From contig VXAU01004440.1 of NCBI GenBank assembly GCA_013399695.1, positions 343,415 through 407,414 on the forward strand: a stretch of 64,000 nt of DNA. Direction: 5' to 3'. Below are positions 36,745 to 47,898 of this stretch, one piece after another. The notes beneath the pieces are model-generated. The model was not told the origin of the DNA, did no database searches, and was given only the letters and a program-made list of their open reading frames with translations. The position numbers and the translations under genes were made by a program. The stretch is from Formicarius rufipectus (lineage: Eukaryota > Chordata > Aves > Passeriformes > Formicariidae). Within the stretch, counting starts at the first letter, position 1. Each line of letters begins with the position of its first letter.

Positions 36745-37461
36745 CAGTTGTGACTTGTATGGCCTAAATCTGCAAGTTTCATAATGCTAAATTATCTCAG
36801 CAAGGAAATCATTAAGGACAAAGAAATTGACCAGTTAATTAGAATTTGGGGGGTGAGGGGAACCCCAAACAATGGAGTTGAAGGAGCAAGTAAAGTGTGT
36901 CTGATAATTATGAAGTAATCTATCTCAGTAGAAGTTTGCACTGTGGAAAAGCATGAATAGTTGCCTTGTTGAAAGCTAATAATTGTAACATTCGCTTAAG
37001 CTCTTACATGTACCCTTGTGTATGTATGTATGGATATGACGGGTGGCACAAAGTGCAGGAGGCTGCAGGGTGAACCTGCACAGACTGGGCAGAAGCCAAT
37101 TTCTGAAACATTCTATCTGGAGAACAATATTTTAGGATCTGATTTCTCAGGTCCTATTTTACGCTAAAAGGTACTTCCAAGTGCTAGTATGTGGCCACTT
37201 GGGTTTTGCACGTTGGTGTTTTTTTTTTTCATGTTTACATAAAGTTTGGGGCATGCAGAGAGATTTGGAGAAAGGTTTTTGAGGTGGAAATGCATTTCTA
37301 ATAAAATTGGGTCTGTTTTCATTTCTTTGCTTGAAAATATGAAGGTTTTGAATTTGTCCTCTGTATCTGGTGCTGCTTGAGGGAGAAGGGAAACACCTTG
37401 ATGTATGTATAGATCTTTGTCCTATTACATTGCCTTGCCAAGGCCCAAATTTTAACTGGAA

Positions 37462-37483
37462 ATATATATATATATATATATAT
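37462..37483. repeat. (TA)n microsatellite
   Basis: About eleven pure TA dinucleotides. Likely polymorphic in length. It accounts for the tyrosine-isoleucine stretch in overlapping open frames. Confidence 0.95.
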
Positions 37484-39386
37484 TTAGAATTATTACAGCT
37501 TTGTAGAATAGCCAAATATTTTAGTCTTCTCTTAGTAGGCAAATGTTTAGTTCTTTCTAATTGCATGAAGAGGTACTGAATGGGAAATGAGATCACACGA
37601 ACGTGACTTACACAATCATCCAAGGCACATAAACTTTTTTGTTAAAATCATGATTTATTTAAAATACCTTGCACTGAATAAACTGTTTAATGATGCATAC
37701 TTTTAGTTCCCTTTCTCAGTCTTGCATTTGCTGTCTTTCCCTTGCTAGCCTGTGTTATGCTCGCAGAAACACTGCTTGCTCATTGAACTTTTTTGATGTT
37801 CTTCCACCAGCTCTAAAAATCACATAGTTCATCCAAAACAGTAATTAGGAAAGAAAAGTCTGTGATCAGCATTGCTTGAACAAGGGATGTTAAAATTAGA
37901 AATGGCACAAAAGTCTTCTGATTCCTTATATCAGGTAGCTTTTTTTCTCCTGTTGTTGGGAGGGAAGGTAACTACACCTGTCCTTATTTCAGTCCCCAGC
38001 CTAACTCCAGCATTTGCATGTGAAGGACATTTCAGAGAGAAAACCAATCCTGGCAATTACTCCATGGGAAAAGAAGAAGGTAATGAGGGCCAAGGAAACT
38101 TTGCTGTGTCGAAATAGAAACAGAATGGATATATAAGCTGTTGTTGCATTTTATCTTCCATAAAGGAAAGTTGCAATGGAAATCCATGGTGGGAAAAAGT
38201 GGTTTGATGACATGATAAGCAGTTGTTTTCTTTGAGGGGATTCATCAGTTGAGTGAAGTAGATTTACCCACAGCTGCCTGATTGAAACCAGGACAGGACC
38301 TGTCCAGTCCTTTGAACTTGTATCTCTAATATTAAGGGAAAGATTATTTTCCACCAGTGAGGAAAAAAAACACCAAAAATCTAACTGTATTATGGGGAAA
38401 GTCAAAAGACTTTAGTATTTTGCTGGCAGTTTAGTGATGTTTATAAACTATATATAGATTCTTGCATCAGATTTCTTAAATAATTGCTGGGCACAATTTC
38501 AGTCTACAAGAATTTATAAAAGAGATTATGAAATTGGAGTGGGGATGAGTTCTGCACACACCCAGTTGCCAAAGTAATGCTTAGACTATTTTCCTGTATG
38601 CATGTAAATGAAAGTTTGCCTCAGAATCTTGCCATAAAGCACAATGTGGCATGGTTCATAAAATGTTCGTTTGATAACAAGGTTTTAGGACTAGGTCTTA
38701 TAAATCTGTTGGATTACACCAGTAATGTTTATGTAGAAAATATGTTCCAATACAACCCAGACTTTTAGGAAAGAATTTGTCTGCACGTTACTTTGCCTGG
38801 GTAATGCTTTGACTTCATTATTAGCTGACTGATGATACTGATGTTCTTAAATTGCTAAATAGATTCAGTGTACTATAAAATGCCTTCCTGTGGGACCTTT
38901 AAAAGAACTAGATCCAGCCTTGATTATTGTTTCCTCTGTTTACTCTATGAATGAAAATAGACATTGCAAATCTGGGTAAAAATTGTAGAAATCCCTGGAG
39001 TTTGACCTTGTGTATAATTGTTTTCTCCCTTTTACTTGCCTGGTGTCATTCAGGTGCTATCTTATTTTGCATATCAGCATTGTCAAGCATCAGACCTTGC
39101 TATTAAATAAGTCATGAGTAATTTGGTGATAAAGATGAGCTGCCTCTTGCTTTACAAACCCCAAAAGCTTGGTATTTTAGCAGAACTCCTTTCTGCATGT
39201 CAGGCTATCCTTTCCTGTGCATGTTACGTTCAACTCTGAAGCTTCTGTAATGCAGATCAAAATACTGCCTGACAGCAAGTGGAAGCTGTTTTTTAAGCTC
39301 AAATGAGGTGAAGCTTCTTGTGTGGCTGAAAATGCTGTGTTTGGTATGGAAGACTTTTCCAGGGCTTTGGGTCCCTCCAAACTTAC

Positions 39387-39401
39387 CTGTTCCCTGGCAG
39401 C
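39387..39401 (-). other. microexon-like site (weak candidate)
   Basis: On the minus strand a 15-nt stretch, GCTGCCAGGGAACAG, is followed by a perfect donor (CAG|GTAAGTTT) and preceded by GTGTGCCCTGGTCTGCCTAG, a usable but weak acceptor. It would add five codons (AAREQ) without changing frame. Real microexons have this size, but the acceptor tract is poor and chance is likely. Confidence 0.12.
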
Positions 39402-42400
39402 CTAGGCAGACCAGGGCACACCTACACGTTGCTGCATCAGGAGCACTAGTGTGCTGTTCCAGTTGTTATTGATGGCTAATCAGCAGGAATTACATTGAGA
39501 AATGGTCTGCCAGGGGAGTACTGTATGCTGAGTCCAGGATAATAGTCAAAGCATTTGGGAAGCAGTGTTTTTATAACACAACTTTCTTATGATCCAGCAC
39601 AGAGCCCAACCAATGGGGCTATAGCCCTATTTCATTACTTCCTGTGGGATGGGTGCGTATTTTTCGTTTCACATATATAACTCATGATGGTTCTACTCCT
39701 TTTCTTTTTCTTGCTTCCTGGCACTTGCCATGCAGTAGCAGTTCTGGGGAGTAGTATTCATCTTTTTAATTGTCAGTACAGTTTTTGTAAACCTTGCTCA
39801 TCCTCCTCTCCATTTTCAAATGTAGCATTTGCAGCCTCTCATAGTAATGGGCAAACTGTTTAGCCAAACTTTAGGCAAAAAGTCTGGCTTAAGGCTGTTT
39901 TGTTGAATAATGGCTGTGCAAAATCAGGCATGCCAAACTCTGGTCCTAAGAGACTTGAATAAGTGGTCTGCTTTTCAAACTGCTAACACCCCACTAGTTC
40001 CTGTGCAATGATTAGAAACTGCTGAATCTTCAGCAATTTTGAAAATGAGGCCACAGATTTAGTTGCCCAAGGGTGGTATTTTCAAGAGTGTGGGTTAGGC
40101 CAACACAAAGTGCTTGTAAGCACCTTGCTTCAGTGGCAGCTTCAAGTGGGTGACTTTACAAAACCTAATACTTTTCTTAAAAGCGTAGTTATTCAGTCTG
40201 GTGGAGGGGTGGATGGGATTTATGGAAGCTGAAGCAGGGAAAAAATATGTGAGGTCTGCATACTTTGAGATGCTGTATTGTTGGAAATGTTGGCTTTTGA
40301 GAAATATTCTGCGAAGACATGGCGAGTGGCCAGTCTGTGAATTTAATAACATGTTTTCAATCTGTAAATGCTACTAAGCCATGGTTAAAAGGTAACTATA
40401 TTTTCCTTGTCCGGTAATCACTACTGGCTTAACTGCAGTGTATTTCCTTTTGAAATTGTGTGGTTGGTTATAGCAGAAATGAGCTATTGATTGGAATCTT
40501 ATCATTTATCTAGACTTCTTTTGGTTATTTGAAATGTGCCTGAGAGGTAATAGGTGGCAATTTGCATTCTTTTGTTCTGAGAATTTTACCTGACAGTCCT
40601 GTCTACAGGCTCTTTTGTAAGGTTTAAAGGAACACCGGAGATGGGAGTAAAAAAAGCTGAGCAAAATCCTGACCTTGCCCATTTGCCATATTTTCGTGGC
40701 ATTAAAAATCTGCCAGTTCCACTGAAGCAAATGCAGAAACAGGAGGATCACGGCTCATCACAAAGGAAAAAGGGAAGGGATATTATTTTCCTTCTCTACT
40801 ATACGTCCATTGAAACTGATTTTCCCCATGTTACTTTTATGAGAATTTGAATGAAGGATGAAAATTCCTGTCTTCCTGAGACAGCACTTCCAGGAGGTTA
40901 TTTTATGTACTTTTTTTTTTTTCCATGTGCTGATGAAAATTCAGGGAGTTTTCTTTCAATTTTTTTTTTAAGTGCTTGTCCATATGAAAACCTGCCTATA
41001 ATGGAATACCATAGCATGTAGTTTAAGAGAGTATTGGGTAAAAAGCATATAGGATCTCATTAAGAAACAGATTTGATTTGAAGCCCTGATGCAGCTGTTG
41101 ACAACATAATTAAAATGATTAATTTGGAGTAGAAGAAGTACTTTGAACTAATTCGAAAAAATGGTTATGATCCTGACTATACATCTGACCGGTGTTAGGC
41201 AGGTACATAGCAATACTTAAAGGAAAAACCTTGAAGTGTTTTAGCTGAAGAAGATAAGGCTTTGTCTCAGATTCCTGTCTTATCAGACATTAAATATTTC
41301 CTAAAAAAAAAAAAAAATGTAAAAAACATGAAATACAACCTGACCTAAACACATGAATAAAAGCAATTACATATAATTTCTTTCCCAGTTCTCTAGGGAT
41401 TTCTGCATATGCCGTTTTGTCACAAAGAATCGTATTTAAAATCATAATTAAGGGTCTAAATATTCTGAGCATTTAATTCCATCTATTTTCCTCATCCAAA
41501 ATGCAATTGGCTACATGTTGTTTGAATATGTATGTGTATATATATATATGAATTTTAACAAGTAAATTATGTATTTTCCTCTTTCCCTGTCTGGATCATG
41601 GTGGGAATTTCAGTTAATGCCTGAGGCAAAGTGCCCTGCAAGGATGCTTGGAATTCCTTTCTCCCTGAAAAGGAGCTCTTTGGAATCTGTACGAGGGTTA
41701 GAAAATACATGGTTATTCTATAACAATTGGCTTAACTTTTATTAGTTTCTTTTACTTTTCTGATATAATAAATAAATATACGTGATCTGTGTTAATTCTA
41801 TGCTAAAAAAAAAAAAAAAAAGCTGGCCTGCATTATCTAGTTTTTAAACAGGCTGAATTAGACTGTCCCCATCTTCATGTCAGTTATGTCATATGTTATA
41901 TGCTGATGGATGCTGTTACATATATGCATTTTAGCTTATATTTGTAAGCTTTCCTTTTGATTGGAGGTGCCATGTCACAGCATTTAATTACCCAAACATT
42001 TAATGTGGATAATATTAATTGTTCTCACAAACTGTTGTTTGTAGTTTGTGGTATTGACCTATTAAAGCATCTGGTTTCATGCTACACACCTTTGTGCAGG
42101 CAGGGCTGTAGTGCTGTACGGTATAGAGAGGAAATTAAAACTGGGCAGAAGTTTTAGCTAGAGAAAGTGTTAAGTTCCACAATCTCTTAGTGATTGTGTA
42201 TTAAAAGTGTATATATGTTTAGAAATGTTTAATGGTAGAATGACAGTTTTGTTTGAAATTTGGAGGACTTGAGGACTACTTTATTTTTCTTCTCTGGGCT
42301 TCTACATACTTGCTTTTTTTCCTTATTATAGTAAAAAATGAAATATTTTTATTGTAGGAGAAGCAAATGTTTTGCTTTGTAAACACAGAACCACACACAC

Positions 42401-42731
42401 TTTCTGCAGCATCATTCTGGTCACCAGCACTTGTCCCATTTGCATGGGTGTTAAGGCATGACTGGTCCATGTGCGTAGCATCCCTTTCTTTTAAAACATG
42501 GAAAGGAGTTGCCAAAGTAAGTGTGTGATACTGTGCTACAGGCTCCCAGTTTTCCTACTTCTTCTTCCTGAAATTCAGACCCAGTTTACTATGCAAGAAA
42601 GCAGTTTTATTTACTAAATATTCAGTGTCCTAAGTCTGTTGTGGGATAGCACCGTAGTAATGGTAACGCATGTATTTTTTGGATAGGCTAAATGTTTGCC
42701 TAAGACACTTAAGTTATTCTTTACATGTTTA
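39402..42731. other. non-coding DNA, no gene seen
   Basis: AT-rich with frequent stops. It holds T-rich patches at 40910-40970, an A run at about 41301-41315, a short TA microsatellite at 41536-41550 and an A17 run at 41805-41821. The open frames reach only 85 codons. No exon, RNA gene or named repeat is seen. Confidence 0.65.
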
Positions 42732-42837
42732 ATAAAAAACTCCCAAAACTAAAAGCAAAACCGACCCCCCACCCTAGAAAAAGAGAAAACAACAACAACA
42801 ACAAAAGAAAACAAGCCACCAACCCTAAACCACCCCC
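42732..42837. repeat. A/C-rich tract with (ACA)n
   Basis: Mostly A and C, with AACAACAACAACAACA inside and blocks of C5 or more. It resembles 29994-30105 in texture and orientation. A 42-bp stretch before it is AT-rich and not recognisable as a retroposon. Confidence 0.88.
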
Positions 42838-45800
42838 TTTTCTTGAACAAATGGTCTGCTTTTTTTAATCTTGGACTGACCTTTGGAGTTAAGCCTCTCT
42901 GTGGTGTATAAATAAGTGGTGACCAATTACTCTTGGGAAGAAGGAAGTTTGATGAATCACAGGAAATAGTAAATTATGTGGATTCCACATGATTCCCAAG
43001 GTTGAAACAACTTTTTTTTTTCTCTTCCCCCTTGCACAGGGGCCTTAAAAATGTCACTGATTTGAAGGGATAGTAGGCTCCGGTTACTTCTGGAGTGCAT
43101 GGTGGGGGGAGTGAGGAACAGAAAGCAGATGATTTCACAGTTGTTATCGCACTGAGTAGGTTAAATTTGCTCTTCTGTTTCCTTCCTGGAGGATGAAGAA
43201 AAACAACCTTCTTGTGCTAAAATTGTTCAAAAGCATACCAGCTATTTGGGGACAGCAAATCATGAAGTGGAGACTTTAAAGAGAAAAAGGGTGCATGAGG
43301 CATGGCTGTGGTGCTGATAACCTATAAAGTTTTACTCTGCTGGTCTCCCATGATTTAAACTTTCAGCAGATCCACGATGCTGTAGTGATATAAAAAGTTA
43401 GGGTGGGGAAGGCTGGAAGTACTAATAGCAAATAGACTCCAGGATGTGAGAGCAAATGGGGAAACAGCCTTTCCTGGTCTACTCTGTCTCTGTCTCTTTG
43501 CTGCTATTCTCTTGGCTTCCTTGTCAATTAAACTAATTGGTGCTGAAGATATTTCCCTAAAGGAGATCTCATATTAGGGCATTTCAGGCAAAATCATTTG
43601 CAAGACTTTTAATCTAGTCAGGATATATTAACAATATGCAGGTTTTTTATGTGTGAAGGGAATGCTTGGAAATGACTACATTGTTCATGGTCCATATAAG
43701 TAGACAAAACACTCGGTACTTACTGTCTTCAGAAAGTGAAAGTTAATTTATACAGTGCAACAACATACTTTATTGTGGAGCCGCAGTAATATAATATAAT
43801 TCAAGTCACAGGAATTTTCAATATTTGATTTGGTCTTATTCATAACAAAAGTATCTTTTTAATGCAGAAAGAAGACTTGCCTTTCCATTTCCTTTTCCTC
43901 TGTTTTTCGTTTGGTGGTTGCACATTTTACATCAGGAGATCCAAGACCTTTCTTTTACTTGAATATCTGACATCTGCATTGTGCTCACTTCTGGAGTTTT
44001 GATATTTAAACAAGGTGAACTTAAGTGGCTCAGTGAAAAATGTAGAGAAAACCTTACTGTTTTTGTACGTTAAATATTTCAGTTAATGTAGCAGCTGCAA
44101 CCTTCCTTTCACTGAAGCTATTATCTGAGTTTGAACCATCGATAAGTTCTGTTCGTATTTCAAAACACAAAATAAATTTCACAGTGTATTTAGTATTGAT
44201 TTCCTCCCCCTTCCCCAATCTAGCTGAAAGTGTTATGTGCTTATTTTTATTTGGACTCGCAGGTACTTGATTAGCTTTCTACAAACTGTGACTCAACTTA
44301 ATCCAAGGTCAGTTCTGTTTTAAGGCTTGCTGGGGCTCTCACTGAGCATTTAAACCAATTCTCACTGTGATTGACCACTTGGAGAGAGATGCCCGTAAAT
44401 CTGGGCAAGAAGTTACAGAATACCTCTTTTTCCAGACATATTTGCTGCTCAAGTACTTACCACTTTCAACAAAACTCTTTATGTAAATATTTTTGAGGTG
44501 CACTGTGAATTTTTAGTTGAGAGAGAGGAAGCATGTCCTCAGTGTAGTCACCAACACATTTTTTGGGGATAGTCACATGCAGAGAGTATGATTGCAGTGC
44601 AGTTTCCAGGTGCTTTTTAAGTTGGATGCTGACCCTGTTTTCTGAGTTTCCCACACCCAAAACAACATGTCTTCTATCTCATAGCTTGCTTCTGTTTTGT
44701 AGAATTAAATATAAATTCATTCAAAAAGGACTGGCACTCTAACTACATGGGTCAGGCAATTACTATGGCACACACATCAGAACTTTTTGAATTCTTCCAT
44801 CCTTTTGAGGTGTCTGGAAAAGAGCTTTATTCCAGGGTGGAATGTCTGGTCAGTGACTGAGAGGAAAAGGATCTGGTGGAGGAAGGGCGTGAATTATGTT
44901 TTCATGCTAAAACCGCCCCCGAAGTACAGATGTGTGTGAACAAATGTGCCTTTTCTTTTAATATGAACAGGAGGAGTATCTGTGAAATGGAGGGGAGAGA
45001 TAAGACCTGGAGACAGAGAGACTGGCAGCTGAGCCAATGTCTCCCAGCCACTGCCCTGTGGTGGGACAGTCCCCAAGGTGCAGATGTGGCAGTGCAAGCA
45101 GAGAACTCTGAAATGGGCTTGGCTTCAGTTTTTGGTGCTGGTGGGTACAAGCAGCTCACAAATGCCCTCTCTCTGGGGATCTTCTGCTCCTTGTGGGGAT
45201 CTGTTTTACTGGCCACAAACGAGCAGTGCCCATTAGTAATATCAAGAAGGCTTCAGGCCAGGCAGCATGGTTTGCTGAACAGTGTTCTTGGTAGTATTTG
45301 TTTGTTTGTTTGAAATGCAAGGGTTCACCCTATAAAGAAACCAAGTCAGTTGTACAAAGAGAAGTGCACGTATATATAAATAAGCAAGCTTACTTTCTTT
45401 TTTTTTTCCTTCACTAGAGAAGCATTTACTGCAAGTACTTCCCCCTCTTTCTTAGTCTCTAGAGGCTGTTGTCGCATGGAACTTGAGGTTTCAGAAACCT
45501 CCAAGTAGAATGAGAGTTGGCAAAGAAATTTCCTCTTATTGTATCATCTTGTTGTAATGGGAAAAGTGTGGCTGCCAGCAGACAATTTCTTGGTGTCATT
45601 TTTTCTAATCAAAATGTTCTATCATTGAGCTTCTTCCACAAGGAGTCTCATTTGGCTCTTTTTCTGCTCTTGGAGTAATGACAGCATCCTTTCATTCCCA
45701 AATGACACCCAGAAGTCCCCTGCTATTGAGAGCCAGACAGCAGTGTGATGCCTGTGACTTTCACACAATCTGATAAGTATTCATAACTCTCAGGTTGTTT

Positions 45801-47820
45801 CTGCTTAGCTGGCGTGTATGAAAAGTGGCCACTTACAGCAGTGAACTGACAAAATGTCTTTGTAACTAGAATCTCACAGTCAGGTTCTGAGAGGGGGGAG
45901 GAAATAGTGAATGTTCTTGTCAAATGGTTTAACATGATCTCTACTTCTGGGCATGCCTCGTAAAACAGAAGTCATGCGGTGAAGGGGAAGAGAGCACTTT
46001 TGATGTATGTATTATCCACTCCTCTGCCACGGTGTGAGAAATGCTTGAGCCAGCTTGTCTGTTTACCCAGCTAAAAAACAAATCAAGGTTACCCATAATT
46101 AGAGATGGTTGAAGAAGAGTGTGTTTAGATCTGAGTCTGGATTAGAGACAAGCTGCAGTTCATGTTTGAGGCTGAAGGATCTTGTCTGGCTTCAAGGGCA
46201 CTGAAACTGGAGATAGGCGATTTTAGGGAGTGTTTTGGCCTCGAACAGCCGAAACACATGGTGTGTTGTTTATAACTTCCTTATGAGGAAAGGAGAAATT
46301 TTTGACTTAAGAGTTAACCCCCACTAGAAACTCTAGAGAAATTCATGCCCTTACCCTCCCTGTGAAACTTATTGAATATTCATTGCCATGGTATGTGAAC
46401 TCCAAGGAGGCAATGAAGTGCCCTTTATGGAGGGGAGACGAGAGCTGTGGCACCAACCCTAATTTTTTGTTACCTATGGGAAGATCTTGTGGAAAAAAAA
46501 TTGTGACTTAATTGGAACTCCGTTTTCTGCCACTGGCTCTCTTCATTCTCTGCTACTGGAAGATTTATGTGAACTGTGGGAATGTTTCTTCTCAATTCTC
46601 ACCACAGAGAGCTAAGATTTCATCAGTAAGGAAAGCAGATATAAACATCTTTCCCCTACATGACTGTATCAGTTCTGTATTAGATTTCTAAAAATCTGGT
46701 GCTGGGATCATTAATTATGTTTGTGAGCTACCACCATCTCAGTAATAGGACAGAGTATTTGTCATGAATGTACTGTTTAGGTCTCGAGGGAAAAGAGAAG
46801 AACATGAACACTTCCTGCCTCTCCCCATCTCCCTCCTCTGCCCCCCCTGCTGCAGTTATTTGAATGATTACATCTTCACATCTAAATATGTGAGCATGGT
46901 CTTGGAATACTAAAAGTGGATTCTTTTCAGGTTTGTAGATTAATCTAACAAAGAGGGGTTAACAGTCAAATAGATTTGATGGTATCTATCTAATTGCCTT
47001 TTTACATAATTTATACTTTGCTAGCTATAAAAAGATGCTTTGGAAATGATTCGGAAAGTCCTTCAGGAATAGTCCCAATCTCTGCAGCCTTATTAAATGC
47101 ATACAGGCATGTCTCCCAGTGAGAATCTCAAGCTGTGAAAGTCATTAGAATAATAAATTAAACTTCTATGTATACAGGCATTTTAAACTTCAGGTGAAAA
47201 TTCCTTATATGCCATGTTCTAATTTTCAACTCAAGGGCTAAAGAAACGGGACTTTGGAACTGATTGATGGTGTTCTGCAAAGTTTTGCATGCACAAGTCG
47301 CAGGGCTATGCTGGCTCCTGAAGAGTGCTGTAGAACTTGAGATGTTAACTCTTCGAAAAGTTCTTTTCCTTTCTTGACTTCCAGAGCTGCAACAGCTAAA
47401 ACTTAATTAAGCAGAGTAGACTATTCAATGGTGGAAACTATACTGCTGATAAGAGTGCACGTTGCTATTTTGGATTGGTTCTGGTCAACACCTCCTATTA
47501 ATATTTTAGTCAATACTAGAGTGTAAAATGGGCTCTTTGCATATGCTGTGTACTCAGGATGACAAATGGGCTTCATCAAGTTTTGCAACTGGAGAAACAT
47601 GGCTTAGAAAAATAACTCCAAGAATCCAAATGTCAAGAAGCCAACAGAAACAATTCTTTCATGGAAAAATCTGGAAGAGTAGTATCTACATGAATCTGCT
47701 GTCAACTCCAGAAGAAGGGCTAACATTGGGATTTTTTATTATCAATCTTTTGTTTCCCCAAATCATCTTGCTTATGTTAAATTAGTTCATTTGATGAGTG
47801 TATTTGCTTGGATGTTTCAG
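42838..47820. other. non-coding DNA, no gene seen
   Basis: Mixed AT-rich sequence. Overlapping open frames on both strands at 44876-45313 (145 codons on the plus strand) fall in a more GC-rich patch where stops are fewer, and none resembles a known protein. Strong acceptor-like sites end at 43039 (TCTCTTCCCCCTTGCACAG) and 45469 (CTCTTTCTTAGTCTCTAG), each followed by a frame that stops within about 10 to 35 codons. No partner exons are evident. Confidence 0.6.
46965..47180. promoter_or_regulatory. possible conserved non-coding element
   Basis: Repeat-free, with ordered AT-rich motifs: GATGGTATCTATCTAATTGC, CTTTGCTAGCTATAAAAAG, and ATTAGAATAATAAATTAAAC. The texture is that of enhancer-like conserved DNA, but no comparative data are available here. 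The TATAAAAA string could also be read as a TATA box; no transcript supports that. Confidence 0.15.
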
Positions 47821-47898
47821 GTACTTATCAGCCAGTTTGTGAAGCAGGCAGAACCAAAGAAGATGCTTCGTATTCTGTCAAAACCTGCTGCCTCTTGA
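47821..47898 (+). other. candidate terminal coding exon
   Basis: After a moderate acceptor (TTGCTTGGATGTTTCAG, ending at 47820), one frame gives 25 residues and a TGA: VLISQFVKQAEPKKMLRIL, then SKPAAS. The composition is protein-like. However, another frame across the same bases is also open to a TAA a few bases later, which shows the stretch is simply low in stops. The acceptor's pyrimidine tract is interrupted by purines. I recognise neither peptide. A real last exon should be followed by a 3' untranslated region; an AATAAA occurs only at about 48442. Confidence 0.15.

Larger units (their letters stand above)
35736..39386. other. non-coding DNA, no gene seen
   Basis: AT-rich. It includes the longest open frame of the window (minus strand, 37159-37623, 154 codons), but that frame runs through the TA microsatellite and an A-rich end, giving a YIYIYI stretch and a Lys-rich segment. 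I reject it as a gene. Nothing else stands out. Confidence 0.65.

Noticed and set aside
37159..37623. Longest open frame (minus strand, 154 codons)
   Set aside because: It crosses the TA microsatellite (YIYIYI) and a Lys-rich low-complexity end, and has no domain.
38835..38880. Possible box C/D snoRNA (TGATGATA ... CTGA words)
   Set aside because: The boxes are common words; no terminal stem and no recognisable guide.
43015..43075. Very strong acceptor-like site at 43039
   Set aside because: The following frames stop within about 10 codons and no good donor follows; T-rich introns contain many such sites.
44876..45313. 145-codon plus-strand open frame with two antisense frames
   Set aside because: Open frames on both strands point to composition rather than coding.
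45400..45580. Acceptor-like site at 45469 with a short protein-like frame
   Set aside because: Two different frames look equally plausible and no donor follows, so there is no evidence for one exon.
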